The notes under the pieces are model-generated. The model was given only the letters and a program-made list of their open reading frames with translations. It made no database searches and was not told the DNA's origin. From Diphasiastrum complanatum (Eukaryota; Streptophyta; Lycopodiopsida; Lycopodiales; Lycopodiaceae): a DNA stretch of 64,000 nucleotides. Positions 40,445 through 51,500 of this stretch are shown here, in pieces. Where the stretch lies: the NCBI GenBank assembly GCA_029204225.1, contig CM055102.1:24335390-24399389 (forward strand). Reading direction: 5' to 3'. Each line of letters opens with the position of its first letter. The stretch's first letter is position 1. The position numbers and the translations under genes are program-made.

Positions 40445-41678
40445 ACTGCTTGAAACTTCACCTGTAGGCTATAAAGTGTATGCTGGAGCCAACCGTGATG
40501 TCAGAAATCAATAATAATGACCTGCAACTTTTAGCTTACCAGGCCACCCGCCGCTCTTTCGCCAAATTGAAAGCGAAACTGGCGTCGTTTTCCGAAATGC
40601 TTCTCGTCACCAACTCCCAGCTTCCTGCCCAGTGGAATGGTGAAATCACTTTTGGCGTGCTTCGAACACTTTCTCCACGACAATCACTCTGTTTTGGTGT
40701 ACCGTACTTGCAGGTACAGTCAGGGTGCCCTTCGTTTGGAGGCTATAGCCTTTCGTTTGGCCAAAATAGGCTAAAGGAGGTGAAAATAAGGGCAATTTGG
40801 ATTTTTGAACTGTTTCTTCAGTGTGAAGAAACTTCACCCTTAAAAAACTTGGGACCCAACAGTTTTTTCAGTTTGAAAATTTTTAATGAAATTGCAATGC
40901 ACTTTGCACTTCAGACCCCTTCAGACTTTTTCACTTCAATCCAACGGATCCATTAATTCCAATGACCCACCTGTCGTGTAGTAACCATCGTCGATCTGTG
41001 TGATTCGAGATCAGACGACTTTTCACGCTTTTGTGCGTTGATCAAAGGCCTTCGAAGCACTAAGCACTTTGGGCCGCTAACTGGCAAACTAGACTGGGCG
41101 CGCGAGAGGTCCCGCGACCTCTCCTCCTCTTCTCTCTCTCTACGATGGACTCTTCTCTCTCTTCACAGGCTATGGCTGCTCCCTGTGGATCGATCTGGCT
41201 GCTTTCCTCCTCCACGACCAGTCGCGGCCTTCCTACTGCTGAATCGCACTACTAGGGCGCCCATCATCAGCAACTCACAACTCTGAAAACGACCTCCTAC
41301 AAGGAGATATCCCAGATTTTGTACTTTGAAACCCTAGCAACTCTGAAGAGAAGAATATATTGGGCTTTACTCAGGCTTTCCATGAGCTTTCACTTGCAGC
41401 TCCTATCTGGCTGAGGTCGCCCTACTGCAGACAATCTTCTGCTCCAAACCGCTCTTCAAACGATGTTCGATTGGATTCAAACCAATCACAAACGCCAAGC
41501 AGTCCTCCAGAACTTTGCTTGCTTTCTGATTCAACCGACAATTCCCTACCTCTGAATCCTTTTTACAGTTTTGAGCCGTTCCACGAATCTCCACAGACTC
41601 GGTTTTGTGCTTCCTAGCCAACAAACCGTCGTGAATTCGCAGCTCTCTGTTCTTGTCCGGTGATTCAAGCCACCAAGG
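40445..41678 (-). other. Copia B 5' leader (1.2 kb)
   Basis: The untranslated leader between primer site and gag is long for a copia element. It contains a pyrimidine-rich stretch near 41120-41165 and several open frames without recognisable similarity. It may include captured DNA. Confidence 0.5.
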
Positions 41679-41690
41679 GCTCTAATACCA
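41679..41690 (-). other. Primer-binding site of copia B
   Basis: Minus-strand TGGTATTAGAGC directly follows the LTR end CTTAACT; it differs by one base from the usual initiator-tRNA site. Confidence 0.85.
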
Positions 41691-41940
41691 AGTTAAGAAA
41701 ACACAGTTAAAAAACACCCGACCGGATCAATCACCACAACACAATGTCAAGTGCAACAAGACCACATAATTGCTCTCCTCAAACTGTATATTCAACTGAC
41801 TCGTAAGTACAAAGATAAGTTGCTTAAAAACAATCAAAGGGCTCGTAAAAGAAAGATGGCCCGATAACTCTAGAACTAAGCACACGTGGTGCCGTCGAAA
41901 TAAGAAAGCACTGTATAAGTCGATCATTGCTATTTTAACT
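41691..41940 (-). repeat. 5' LTR of copia B (250 bp)
   Basis: Minus-strand AGTTAAAATAGC ... TTCTTAACT, same length as 11763-12012 and about 96% identical by eye. Target-site copy GAAAC is at 41945-41941. Confidence 0.87.
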
Positions 41941-41945
41941 GTTTC

Positions 41946-42830
41946 ACCTTCCACTTGCCTTCCTTCTTCATCATATGTGAGCCTCCTTGGCTCAGATCTT
42001 TCTCGGGTAGATCTTCTTGGTGTGGGTGCTTGAAGTTGCTCCTCCTCAAGCCTCGGCCTCACCACTTCTTGAGCAGCATCAAGATTGATGATTGTAGATC
42101 TTGCATGAGACTCCTTGATCTGTGCATCATCCAAGTTAAACTTTTGATCTTCATGAAAGATCACATCTCTACTAACAACATTCTTGTCAGTAGAGGGAAG
42201 ATATACTTTGTATGCTTTTTTAGTAGATGCATATCCTACAAAAATTCCTTTAACAGCACTTGGATCTTCCTTCTTCCTAGTCTGTAGAGGTATATGCACA
42301 AAGCATACACAACCAAAAATCCTAAGATGATCTACCTTAGGCTTTTTCTTATACAACATATCAAATGGTATTTTTCCTCCTATTGCAAAATTAGGAAGCC
42401 TATTACAAAGATAGTTTGCACATGCAACTGCTTCTCCCCAAAATTCTTTAGGCAGAGAAGTTTCTAGCCTAATGGCTTTTGCACATTCACACAAAGTTCT
42501 ATTTTTTCTCTCAGCAACTCCATTTTGCTGAGGAGTATATGAAATAGATTGTTTCTAGAGTATCCCAAGCTTTCTTGGCAGTGGTGCATGTACTGATCTC
42601 TCTTAACACTTCATTTGTTACATTCATTTTTATGAAATGAACAATTCTGGTTCTTTTGTGAAATGCTGCAGCTGCATTAGGTGCTGCAGGTTCTTCTTCA
42701 ACTCCACTCACAATGTCCATTACATCCTGTAGAATCAATAATGGTTCCATCCTAATCTTCCACATTGCATAATTGAAAGATGTTAATCTCTCACTGTGCT
42801 CCAAGAAATGTCAACCAGATGAAGACATCT
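41946..42830 (-). pseudogene. Host copia A: gag start fused to integrase C-terminal half
   Basis: From about 42830 the minus strand encodes a copia gag start (FNYAMWKIRMEPLL ... AKKAWDTLETIY). At about 42540 it jumps to integrase (SYTPQQNGVAERKNRTL, WGEAVACANYLCNRLP, LRIFGCVCFVHIP) and then the linker ending YDEEGRQVEGE at GAAAC. The rest of gag, the protease and the integrase N-terminus are deleted. The reading frame at GAAAC continues in frame with 12013 onward. A degraded primer-site-like TTAGATCCTAGG lies near 42893. Confidence 0.88.
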
Positions 42831-42849
42831 TCTCTATGAGAAATTCTAG

Positions 42850-45800
42850 TAATGACAAAGATGGAGTTGAAAGATGTTGCTTGCTATCTCAACCTAGGAT
42901 CTAACACTGAAAATGTTGATCCAACCTATGAAATCTAGCAACAGAATGTGAGATCAAACTCTCAACATAGAAAATCAATCTATCTTGAATTTGGATCTTG
43001 CAATCACATAAATGAAGCACATGCAAGTAAGAAGTCTATCTCCAGTCTTCTTTGTATTTCAAAGTTCTATTTTGATTTAATGTTGCAATACATGATAAAT
43101 TTTGTAAGTGCATGCAAGAAATTTGTTCCCTACATGATGTGTTGATGTTCTATAAAATTGGTTAGTCATGCAATTTTGTGTAAATGATGATTGCAAGAAC
43201 ATGATGCTATGCCTACCATCAACCTTGTTGAAGTGGCTCATAGTGTTTGGCAAATGTTTAATTGGTACACTAGTAAGGTGAGCTTGTATAAAACTATTGT
43301 CAAGGACATGGTTTGGGAGGAGGTCAATTACATGTTGGAGCTCCCTTGTTGAAAAGTGAGTAATTTTGTAGATACTATTGATCAAACATCCACTAATGAT
43401 CCACACAATACTATATACAATTGTAGACATAATTCCCTCTAGTGATTGGAATATTGAAGAGCATGAGACTATGTTACATTGTCTCAACAAATAGTACACA
43501 TTGAGAATGAGACTCACAAAGCTATTCACCATCTACGGGATGATAGAAGCGTCACTAGTAGTTGGGAGACATGCCAACAATTTCCCTCCCACCTTCGAAG
43601 AAATGTCTTTGTGGTGGAACAAACAATAAATGATAATTGGTGGGAACTACGACAAATTAACAAAGTGAATGGAGTCAAATGCCAAGGCATGAAGGTGTTT
43701 GCTTAGGAACAATGCAATAGTAGCATAACATTTACTATCTCACAAGTGTTTTGGAAAGAGACAACATTCCAATAGTGAGACTAACCAATTCATAAGGTTT
43801 TGTTGCTTAGGAGCAATGCAATAGTAGCATAACATTTACTATCTCACAAGTGTTTTGGAAAGAGACAACATTCCAATAGTGAGACTAACCAATTCATAAG
43901 GTTTTGCACTTTGGTGTTTGTAGTATGCAATACCTTAAAAAACAACATTTACAAAAAACTCTTTTGATTTGTGGACATTGGTTCAAGGACAAAGGGAGGT
44001 CAATGGCTTGAAATTTGGTAGCCACCTTTTGTAAACAATTATAGGAGCAAAAAACACGCTCCATATGCTCCATCCATGAGCATGAGCACCCCACCATCCC
44101 ATGTCGACGATATCCATGGTTAATAGATTTCCTCATCTTTTTTGCATGTCAATGTGAACATGGCTAAGGGGGTCCACTACAAATGAAAGGAGAACTATGA
44201 GATGAAAGTTTTGGCATACCAATAGTTGCCAAGGACTAAGAGGAACACACATCTTTAAAAAGCAAAAATATTTTCTCTTTTACTCGAGCATTGCTTCATT
44301 TTTTATTCCTTCCCATTAAACTCTTTTGAGGACTCCTTGTTCAACCTTGTTTCCCATATCTCACTAGTTACAAACATGTCATATACCAGTAGGCCTTCAA
44401 CACTATTTTATATTTTGGTCTACTCGGCAAACAAGTTTGTGACAAATATGAAAGACATGAAATGGGATGAAAAAAAAGCAGATCAAATGTAAACATTATC
44501 GACAAACAAAGTAGGTAAGTAGTATTGAAGAACCTATCACGTGTTTCAAAATGATGAGCACAATTGCGTAACTCACATGGCGACAAATTTTTTAAAGAAT
44601 CAAACATTATATCTCACCTTTCCAAAAATGGAGACGATTGTTATTTGTGAAATAAGTGCAAATGAAAGGGCGTGTTAGCACATTGGCCTTTACAACCAAA
44701 CACAAGCATGGAAAACTCCATGGAACGAGAGGTCAACATTATACTCTTACACTATCTTACAACATAGAGTATATCATGTTCTCTTGCATACAACATAGGT
44801 ATAGTTTCCCATGAATCATTTCAATATCTTTACTTTTTTCATAAGTTCAAGAACTCTCCTTCAATCAGGTATAAATTCTTCAGCCATCTATAGAGAAATT
44901 CAAATTAGATTGAAGGTCCAACTATTACATTTTTTAGAGGACTTCAAAGATAGCTATTCTCAAGAATGTATTCACATTCAAATACTACAAGTCATGATGT
45001 CCAAGCTGATAGCATGAAAGGGATAAGAGTTTTGTTGATCTTGAGCTATAACTTGGTGAAGGGGTAGGGTACTCCTTAAAGATAATGATAACCAAGTCTT
45101 TTAAAGACCTCGTCCATATTATGTGGGGATAAAGTGCAGGTTTGAATGATGAACATCACTAATGTGGAATCATGCGAAAAAGGTAGACCATTCACAAACA
45201 AATAGTCAAACTAATAAAAAATGATTGAGTTGCTTATCGCTCTAGTTGTCAATATGCAAAAGACACGGACATGAGCCATATATTTTGGTTTCAAGAAAAT
45301 TTGAGTAACATGTATTATCCAAAGATTCGATTGAGTGAATTGTATGCAATGTTTGTAGGGGAACAATAAAAATAACAAAAAAAAAAAATTAAGAATTGAG
45401 GTGGTTCCACGCTAGCTTGTAACAAAAACACTTGGCCATGCATTTTAGTCTCAAAGAATTGGACTTACCACACAATTGTGACATGTCCCCTTTCAAATCT
45501 AATCTCTTCGTACCTCTCCTCCATCTGCATAATGTTCTCCACATCTCATCTCTCTTCCATTGCATTGGTTAACTTTGAAAGCTCTCTTTGCATCGGCTTG
45601 TTGAAGTTGAGTTGCCACAACTCAACCTTGCTAGGCAACGAGACCAGGTACAAAAAAGAAGCTAGAGTTGCCCCTTTGTCGCAGAGAGCCCTTGCCACCT
45701 CATCTGCCACTTGGTGGCAATTCAAGATAAATATAGAGTGGGGAAAGGCCCATGTTGTCCCTGTGAACCAATGGTAGCTTTTTATTCACAAGGGACTTGT

Positions 45801-46200
45801 TGAGATCCCTATTTTGAAATGACCCCTAATGTGCATTCAATTATAGCTATAAGTTAGTGAACATCTAAGTAGTCCCACAACAACGAAAAAGCAAAGGAAA
45901 AAGGTCCCCATCTCCAAATGAGCCTTTAGAAACCATTTGCAATATCAATGACAAGATATCATGCATTACTTTGACATTGGCACAATCAAGCATGCAAAGT
46001 CAAAAGATTGATAATAATAGGTATTTTTGGCTTTTAGAAAACAATTTAACATTTATTACGATTACCAATTCAAGAAAGAGTTACATTCAGATATTTTGGG
46101 CTTTGGAGTTAGAAATAGGGAAAATATGAGAATTATAAATGGGAAATTTCTTGGCATGTGCCATTAGCAAGTTAGCAAAAAACTAAATACAAATAAGTTG
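42850..46200. other. Unassigned decayed DNA
   Basis: Weak coding-like stretches occur on the plus strand near 43200-43330 (NLVEVAHSVWQMFNWY) and 43560-43700 (CQQFPSHLRRNVFVVEQ), but no family is recognised. Part near 42870-43060 could be the 5' LTR of copia A. Contains the duplication at 43701-43907. Confidence 0.4.
43701..43907. repeat. Tandem duplication, 104 bp x2
   Basis: Copies 43701-43804 and 43805-43907 are almost identical: GCTTAGGAACAATGC versus GCTTAGGAGCAATGC near the start, ending CATAAGGTTTTG. Confidence 0.92.
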
Positions 46201-46900
46201 TCAATCCTCCACTTAAGGCTGATTGCTAAGCTTTATGGGAAAATATCAAAATTGGATATAACAGAAGGATCTGAGTTTCAACTAATTGCTCCTGGTGGGA
46301 GTCATTCCTCCCTCACACAGCTTTTTTCCATCATAATACAGAGAACTCTCCAATTGCATCTGTAAACAGCCAGCTTATTTACAAGCTATAACTTTCTTCT
46401 TTAATGGCTTAGAACAATGGTACTAAGCGTTACAATATTGCAGATATCAAAGAATACAACATTCCCAGATTCCACTCTAAACCTTTCATAGTCAAAGATG
46501 GAGAATTCACAGACGACCGGTAAATTTTGCCCGGAGCTGGGAGACCTGAATATGGACACTTTTTAAAGTTCACAACCCACTTATAGTACTTGGCGAGGTT
46601 ATGTTTGCACCCCTTTGATGAAATAATACTCCCTGATTAATATTGGCAAGCTTTGCATCAAATCCACCATCTTTTACAACACTGCATTGCACAGAGCACA
46701 GATGTAACAACTTAAATTTCAAGTCCTCATCAATTGAGATATTGGATTAATTTCATACAAGAAAATAGCTGATCGCGCAAATCTGAAGCGAGAGGAAGTT
46801 ATGTACTGCCTAGCTGTAATTTTTGTATTTTATAGCATTTACATCTCTGATATGAAATGAATTTGATGGATAACGTAAGATTTTGGAGGTGGAGTGAAAA
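46200..46900 (-). other. CASP 3' UTR and downstream DNA
   Basis: Sequence after the CASP stop on the minus strand. No certain polyadenylation signal was identified and no other gene is seen. Confidence 0.4.
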
Positions 46901-47649
46901 TTACTTGTGGTAACTGAGGATTGAAAATTGGTACAGGCTGCTGAAGACGAGCAAATGAAGCCCTATTGAATAGAAGAAGACAAAAGCTCGTGCATACCTA
47001 AAATCAAAATAACCACTTACTGAGCAAGGAACTAAATACGACTGACAAAATTGCATTCCAAAAGGACTGCTCATCAAACCTCCATTTTCCAAGATTAAGG
47101 TATAGCTCACTGGGCAGTTTGAACTGGATTTGGCATACCAAAACTATATAATCGACAAAAGGTGAAAAGAAACAAATGATCAACAAAATGTAAACATAGA
47201 TGTCATTACAAATTAGATCAACAAATTGCAAATAAGAGGCCCTAATTATTTGCTGAAAATGAAAAAATTTAACTCCACAAAATGAGCCAGTTGCTACTTG
47301 TTTCCAAGAAGAAAGCGTCCACTTAGAAGTGTGATCTTGTCTCTTATGCCTAATTCCTTGTATCGCCGATCCTTTTCCTGTCAATATTTTGCATGTGATC
47401 TGAGTAACAGCAGGGCTTGTATATAATGCAGTAAAAGATGCAAAAAATCAGGATTAAGAGGGAACATCTATTTGTGATGTACTGAAATTTTACAAACTTA
47501 GAGATCATACTTTATGCTTCAACTTTAAAGAAACAAAGCATAAAGCATACCTTTTTTGAGAAAGCTGCAAATGGATTGATATCATCCTCATAAATCCTTT
47601 TGTATTTGGATTCTACATCTGCGGATCCACCTTCCAGATCATCCACTCG
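46901..47649 (-). CDS. CASP: CASP-type golgin, 3' terminal three exons
   Basis: CASP is a coiled-coil Golgi membrane protein anchored by its C-terminus and involved in vesicle tethering. Three minus-strand exons, 47649-47551, 47377-47298 and 46997-46901, splice in frame with GT-AG borders. They encode the diagnostic tail: DVESKYKRIYEDDINPFAAF, then RRYKELGIRDKITLLSGRFL and GNK-YARAF, and a single membrane helix (VFFYSIGLHLLVFSSLY). The helix keeps the Tyr and His typical of the family. The stop is TAA at 46903-46901. The coiled-coil N-terminal exons are not in the window, so the intron upstream of 47649 spans at least 16 kb of inserted elements, or the gene is truncated. The exons themselves show no damage. 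Confidence 0.92.
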
Positions 47650-48603
47650 CTACTTGTACAAGGTTCCAACGATCGGTAAAGATTCAATTTATGGTAAGCA
47701 CTACAAAAGAAATGATAGCTACGAGAAACACAACTATGGTAGTATACATCAAGAATCTACAGCAGTGAATGGCTAAAAAACCACAACTGCAGGCACATTG
47801 AATGTTTGAGGACCCGGAGTAAAAAGCTAAACATAGAAATGAACAAGAACTTTAAGCCAAATTCAGGTTTGAGATGCACAAGTTTGAGACGATTCCAAAA
47901 TAGTTAGACATGGTGATAAAGTTTTAATAATGGTTGGAACATTGACAAGGCTATAATGTACAACTTGATCCAATCACTCTTTTCATCCTTTAACATTCTG
48001 TTAGAAAACAAAGCAGTTCCTGTGTTGCAGACATATACAGGACTATAAAATGATCGTTCTATGAGATTCGCTTACATTTTGTTTTCAGCCGGTCTGCAAG
48101 ATACTAATTAGGGTTTCTGAAGACTATATGAAGAAACTTCTTTTGCTGTCAATTTCTCTATCTCTTTGAGAATATGATATGGAGCAGATTTGAGGTTTTG
48201 TCTTTGTTGTAACTGCTGATTGTGATGAAAAAATATCAGACCAACAGTTGACCAATTGCAACATTTGCAGTTAACAGCTCATCTTGAGCCTATCTTCCTT
48301 GGATTTTGCAGACTCTCAAATTCCTCATGTACCCAGGGATAACATAAATAAACTTACTTGGAATGAGCCAATAGGCCCAAGTCTACATGTCAGATAAACT
48401 CTCCAGTATTGCCAGCATAGTGCTAAAGGTTGGTGTTACTAGAGAATCCACTAGATGTGAAGCCTGAGAACACCAACATAAATGATGTCCCTGGTCACAC
48501 AGCCCTCTGGATGATGTAAGTGCACAAGTGATGGCAATGGTGATTTGGCTACAACCAAATGTCCTTTGGCAGTTTTCACACCAAAGGATCTACTCAACAA
48601 GCT

Positions 48604-49238
48604 CTATGTTAATTTACTGATCATAATGGTGCGGTAGTTGTCAGCTTTCATGGGGTCCCCGCCTTTGTGGATAGGGTGAATGAGGTTTGTGGACCATGGA
48701 GAGGGAAAATCAGAGGTGACAGCTCGGTTGAATAGGGTAGAGAGAGAGGGTGAGAGGATGTCGGGAGCATACTTTAGAAGTTCAGCCTCTAGCTCATCAA
48801 TGTCTTTGGCTTTATGGGAATGGAGTCGTGTGATGGCCTTTTCTATAAGTTCGTTAGTGAATATGGCAGAAGTATCCGTGAGACAGGAGGTGGGAAGAGG
48901 AGGGGTATCTGGGATGGTGTACAATGATGTGGCATATGCGACCCAAGTGCTGAGGTCTGTGATCCGTGGTGGGGGTGACCGTGGAAGGAACCTCTTCCAG
49001 AATGAACCTGAGGAAGAACTAAAGAGGAGATCCATCAGTTTCTTACCCTGACCAATCTCGTATGCGATTTTCTTTTTTTTGGTGGTTCTGCGGTAGACAC
49101 GAGATATGGCTTTGGTCATATGAGGAAGATGGGAGCGAGCATATATGAGATTCTGATGTAGCTGGATGCATTCCTGATCATACCAGGGGTTATAGGGTCT
49201 ATGACGTTGCTGGTCTTTGGGGGAAGAAATTAAAGATG
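48604..49238 (-). pseudogene. LINE fragment (region before and start of RT)
   Basis: The minus strand encodes the linker and RT start of the same LINE family found at 57.9-60.4 kb: NPWYDQECIQLHQNLIYARS, FWKRFLPRSPPP, WVAYATSLYTIPD, and the RT beginning LIHPIHKGGDPMKADNYRTI. It ends at MISKLT (48604). It retains about 35 residues deleted from the plus-strand copy. It lies next to copia F sequence, with no (CT)n tract at either end. Confidence 0.85.
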
Positions 49239-49239
49239 G

Positions 49240-49565
49240 AGATGTAAGACTACATCAAAGTGGAATGGAACTTGCGATTATTGTGGTAAATATGGAGATT
49301 TCTTCTTTGAATGCAGAAAGGGGAGGAGTACTATCAAAAGAAAAAAAAACAAGCAAGCAATCTTGTTGAAGAGGAAAGTTTTCATGATGCTATTGTCAAT
49401 TAGGAACTTTTCTCTGTTTCTACTTCAAGTGAGAAATCAGATGACAGCTGGTACATAGATTCAAGGGCTTCTATGCATATGACTCCTTGTCGGGAGTGGT
49501 TGACAAAGTTTAGAACTTTAAATGATGTGCCAAATGTAGAGCTACGCGACAACTGTGCTCATGAC
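49240..49565 (+). pseudogene. Copia F: gag zinc knuckle and protease start
   Basis: Frames give a zinc-knuckle remnant (DYCGKYGDFFFEC) and the protease start SWYIDSRASMHMTPC (family DSGAS, glycine to arginine). It is interrupted at 49565 by gypsy E1, and the protease continues at 55466. Confidence 0.8.
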
Positions 49566-50725
49566 TGTTAGCAGATTCCAGAGAATCCCCCAGATGCTGA
49601 GCCAAGCTGGAGACACAGAGCATCTCTCACCCAAGACTGAGGAGGTCTCAGAAGGAGGAGACCAGGAAGAAGCTGAGAGCCGAGCATGAGAGCCGAGGAT
49701 TACTAGCTAGGATTACAGGTTATTTCTATGTGAGCCTACATGGTGAATCCTAGAGAAGGAACGACCATGTAGAAGCTAGTGATATTCCTAGGCAATGTAA
49801 ATAAATGTAGACCCCTCTCAAATAAATTAGAGTGAGCCACCTCTTGATGGTGACCTCTAGTGGAAGAGCTATTTCCACTTGTAATTTCTAAATTAGTGGA
49901 ATTGTCACTTAGGCTCCACATGGGCAGCCCTCTTGTTTATTTAAGGGCCCCCCTCTCTTGTGAGGGAGCTTTTATTGTATTATCATTTCTCTTGCATGAA
50001 TCAAGAAGATCCTCCACGAGTTATTGGCAATTTGGAAGCTCCTTGTTCATGGCTATTGTCTTGAGTGAAATTCCTATGAACATGCTTTGATCTCTTTGTT
50101 GTGGTTGTGGAATAATTTAGATTTCCCGCTTTCTTTCTTTGCAATGTGGAATGTAGATGTGGATTAGTTTTCTTGTTTCTTGTTTATGTAATTTTCAGCA
50201 TCCAGGTAAACTAAATGGGCTGAGATTGTGGTTCAAATCTTGCATATTCACTAACAATCCTGTCCTTGATTGTTCTTGGGTATTCCAAGAATCAAGAGAT
50301 GGGTATTTCTTGATTCTTGGGATGCTAGTATGCTGTTAGGTAGTTAGTTTTCTTGATTCTTGTTTTTGATCTTGATGCTATACTGTTTCCTGATTTCTAA
50401 GAGTAATTTAGTAGACAGAATCGCAGATTGCTCTCTTGTTCAAAACGCTAATCTGTATTGAGCAAGGATTGGTTACATGGATCGTAAATGCATGTAGCTG
50501 GAGTGAACGAAACTGTTTCATCCCACTGACAGACTGGGAATACAAGTGGTGAACTGATAAACGATCTGTCTGGAAACAGTTCTAAGCAAGAGGATCTAAC
50601 TAGATAGAACTGGCCTCTGGAAACGGGCAGAAACACCCGGTTTCCAGAGAGAAAACCACTTAAGAAGAAGAAGTAAAGAAACAAAAGATCCGTGTTCACA
50701 GATTCTTTGCTGGAATCTGTAAACA
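49566..50725 (+). repeat. 5' LTR of gypsy E1 (1160 bp)
   Basis: From TGTTAGCAGATTCC to GGAATCTGTAAACA. The final part (50640-50725) recurs at 55380-55465. Immediately after it, TTTGGCACCATTTCC is a plausible primer site. Most of 49640-50000 matches the E2 LTR at 26280-25860. Confidence 0.85.
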
Positions 50726-50747
50726 TTTGGCACCATTTCCACTAACC

Positions 50748-51500
50748 ACGGACCGCATACTGAAAAACGAACACCAAAACTCGATCTTCCTAAGTACGAC
50801 GACAATTCAAACCCTCAGAGATTTCTTCAAGTCTTTGAGAACGCATGTGATGTCTATGGCGAAACCTCTCCAGAAGCCATGGTACAACTCTTCTCGATGA
50901 CCATGATTGATTGAGCACGAGAATGGTTTTTTAACCTAGATCGTGAAGATAAACGAGATTGGTCACTCCTGAAGGAAGACTTCATCAAGCGATTCAAACC
51001 GTTTCGTTTGTTTGAGAGTCCTTTTGTCAAATTAAGCAATATCAAAATGACAAAAGAAGAAAAGGTACGTGACTATATAGAAAGATTCAAAAGATTAAAA
51101 AGTCAGGTACAAGAACAACCCACAGAGTCCATGCTCATCATCTGGTTCCTAGTTGGACTTCCAAGATGGATCAGACGTGAACTTCGATCTAATGATGAGT
51201 ACACATAATTAAAACAAGCCATGTCTGACGCTATCCGCGAAGAAGACGAGGGATTAGATGTGGATGAACCTCGAGAAAGGAGAGCACACCGTGTTGTCCA
51301 TGACCCTAGACCAAATGAAGAAACTCAGGAACAATTATGGAAAACACAGATGGAATTGCCTAACCAGCAACAGATGGAGAAACTCACGAAAGAGTTTCAG
51401 AATACCCTTAAGTCTATCCAGAGCTCCATGCCAGGTCAGTTACCCACCATAGACGGGAAAATACCTGGTGCCCTCCTACGTTGCTGTGGTGGCTTCGCTA
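50748..51500 (+). pseudogene. Gypsy E1 gag
   Basis: The retrotransposon gag domain is clear: NPQRFLQVFENACDVYGETS, AREWFFNLDREDKRDW, FIKRFKPF, then VRDYIERFKRLKSQVQEQP and FLVGLPRWIRREL. Stops at 50912 and 51206 break the frame. After 51221 an acidic/Gln-rich tail (EETQEQLWKTQMELPNQQQ) follows. Similarity to the sister gag (E2) is strong in the core. Confidence 0.88.

Larger units (their letters stand above)
39245..41940 (-). mobile_element. Ty1/copia B, 5' half (LTR, PBS, leader, gag, protease)
   Basis: Reading the minus strand: LTR 41940-41691, primer-binding site, ~1.2 kb leader, gag 40444-39527, protease to about 39245. Integrase, RT and most of RNase H are absent. The 3' end is at 11592-12012 on the plus strand. 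The LTR is preceded by GAAAC inside the integrase-RT linker of host copia A. Confidence 0.9.

Noticed and set aside
48085..48110. Possible CASP micro-exon (ACCGGCTGAAAACAAAAT between AG and GT)
   Set aside because: It would encode six residues resembling DRLKTK, but no neighbouring exon continues the CASP coiled coil, so chance is more likely.
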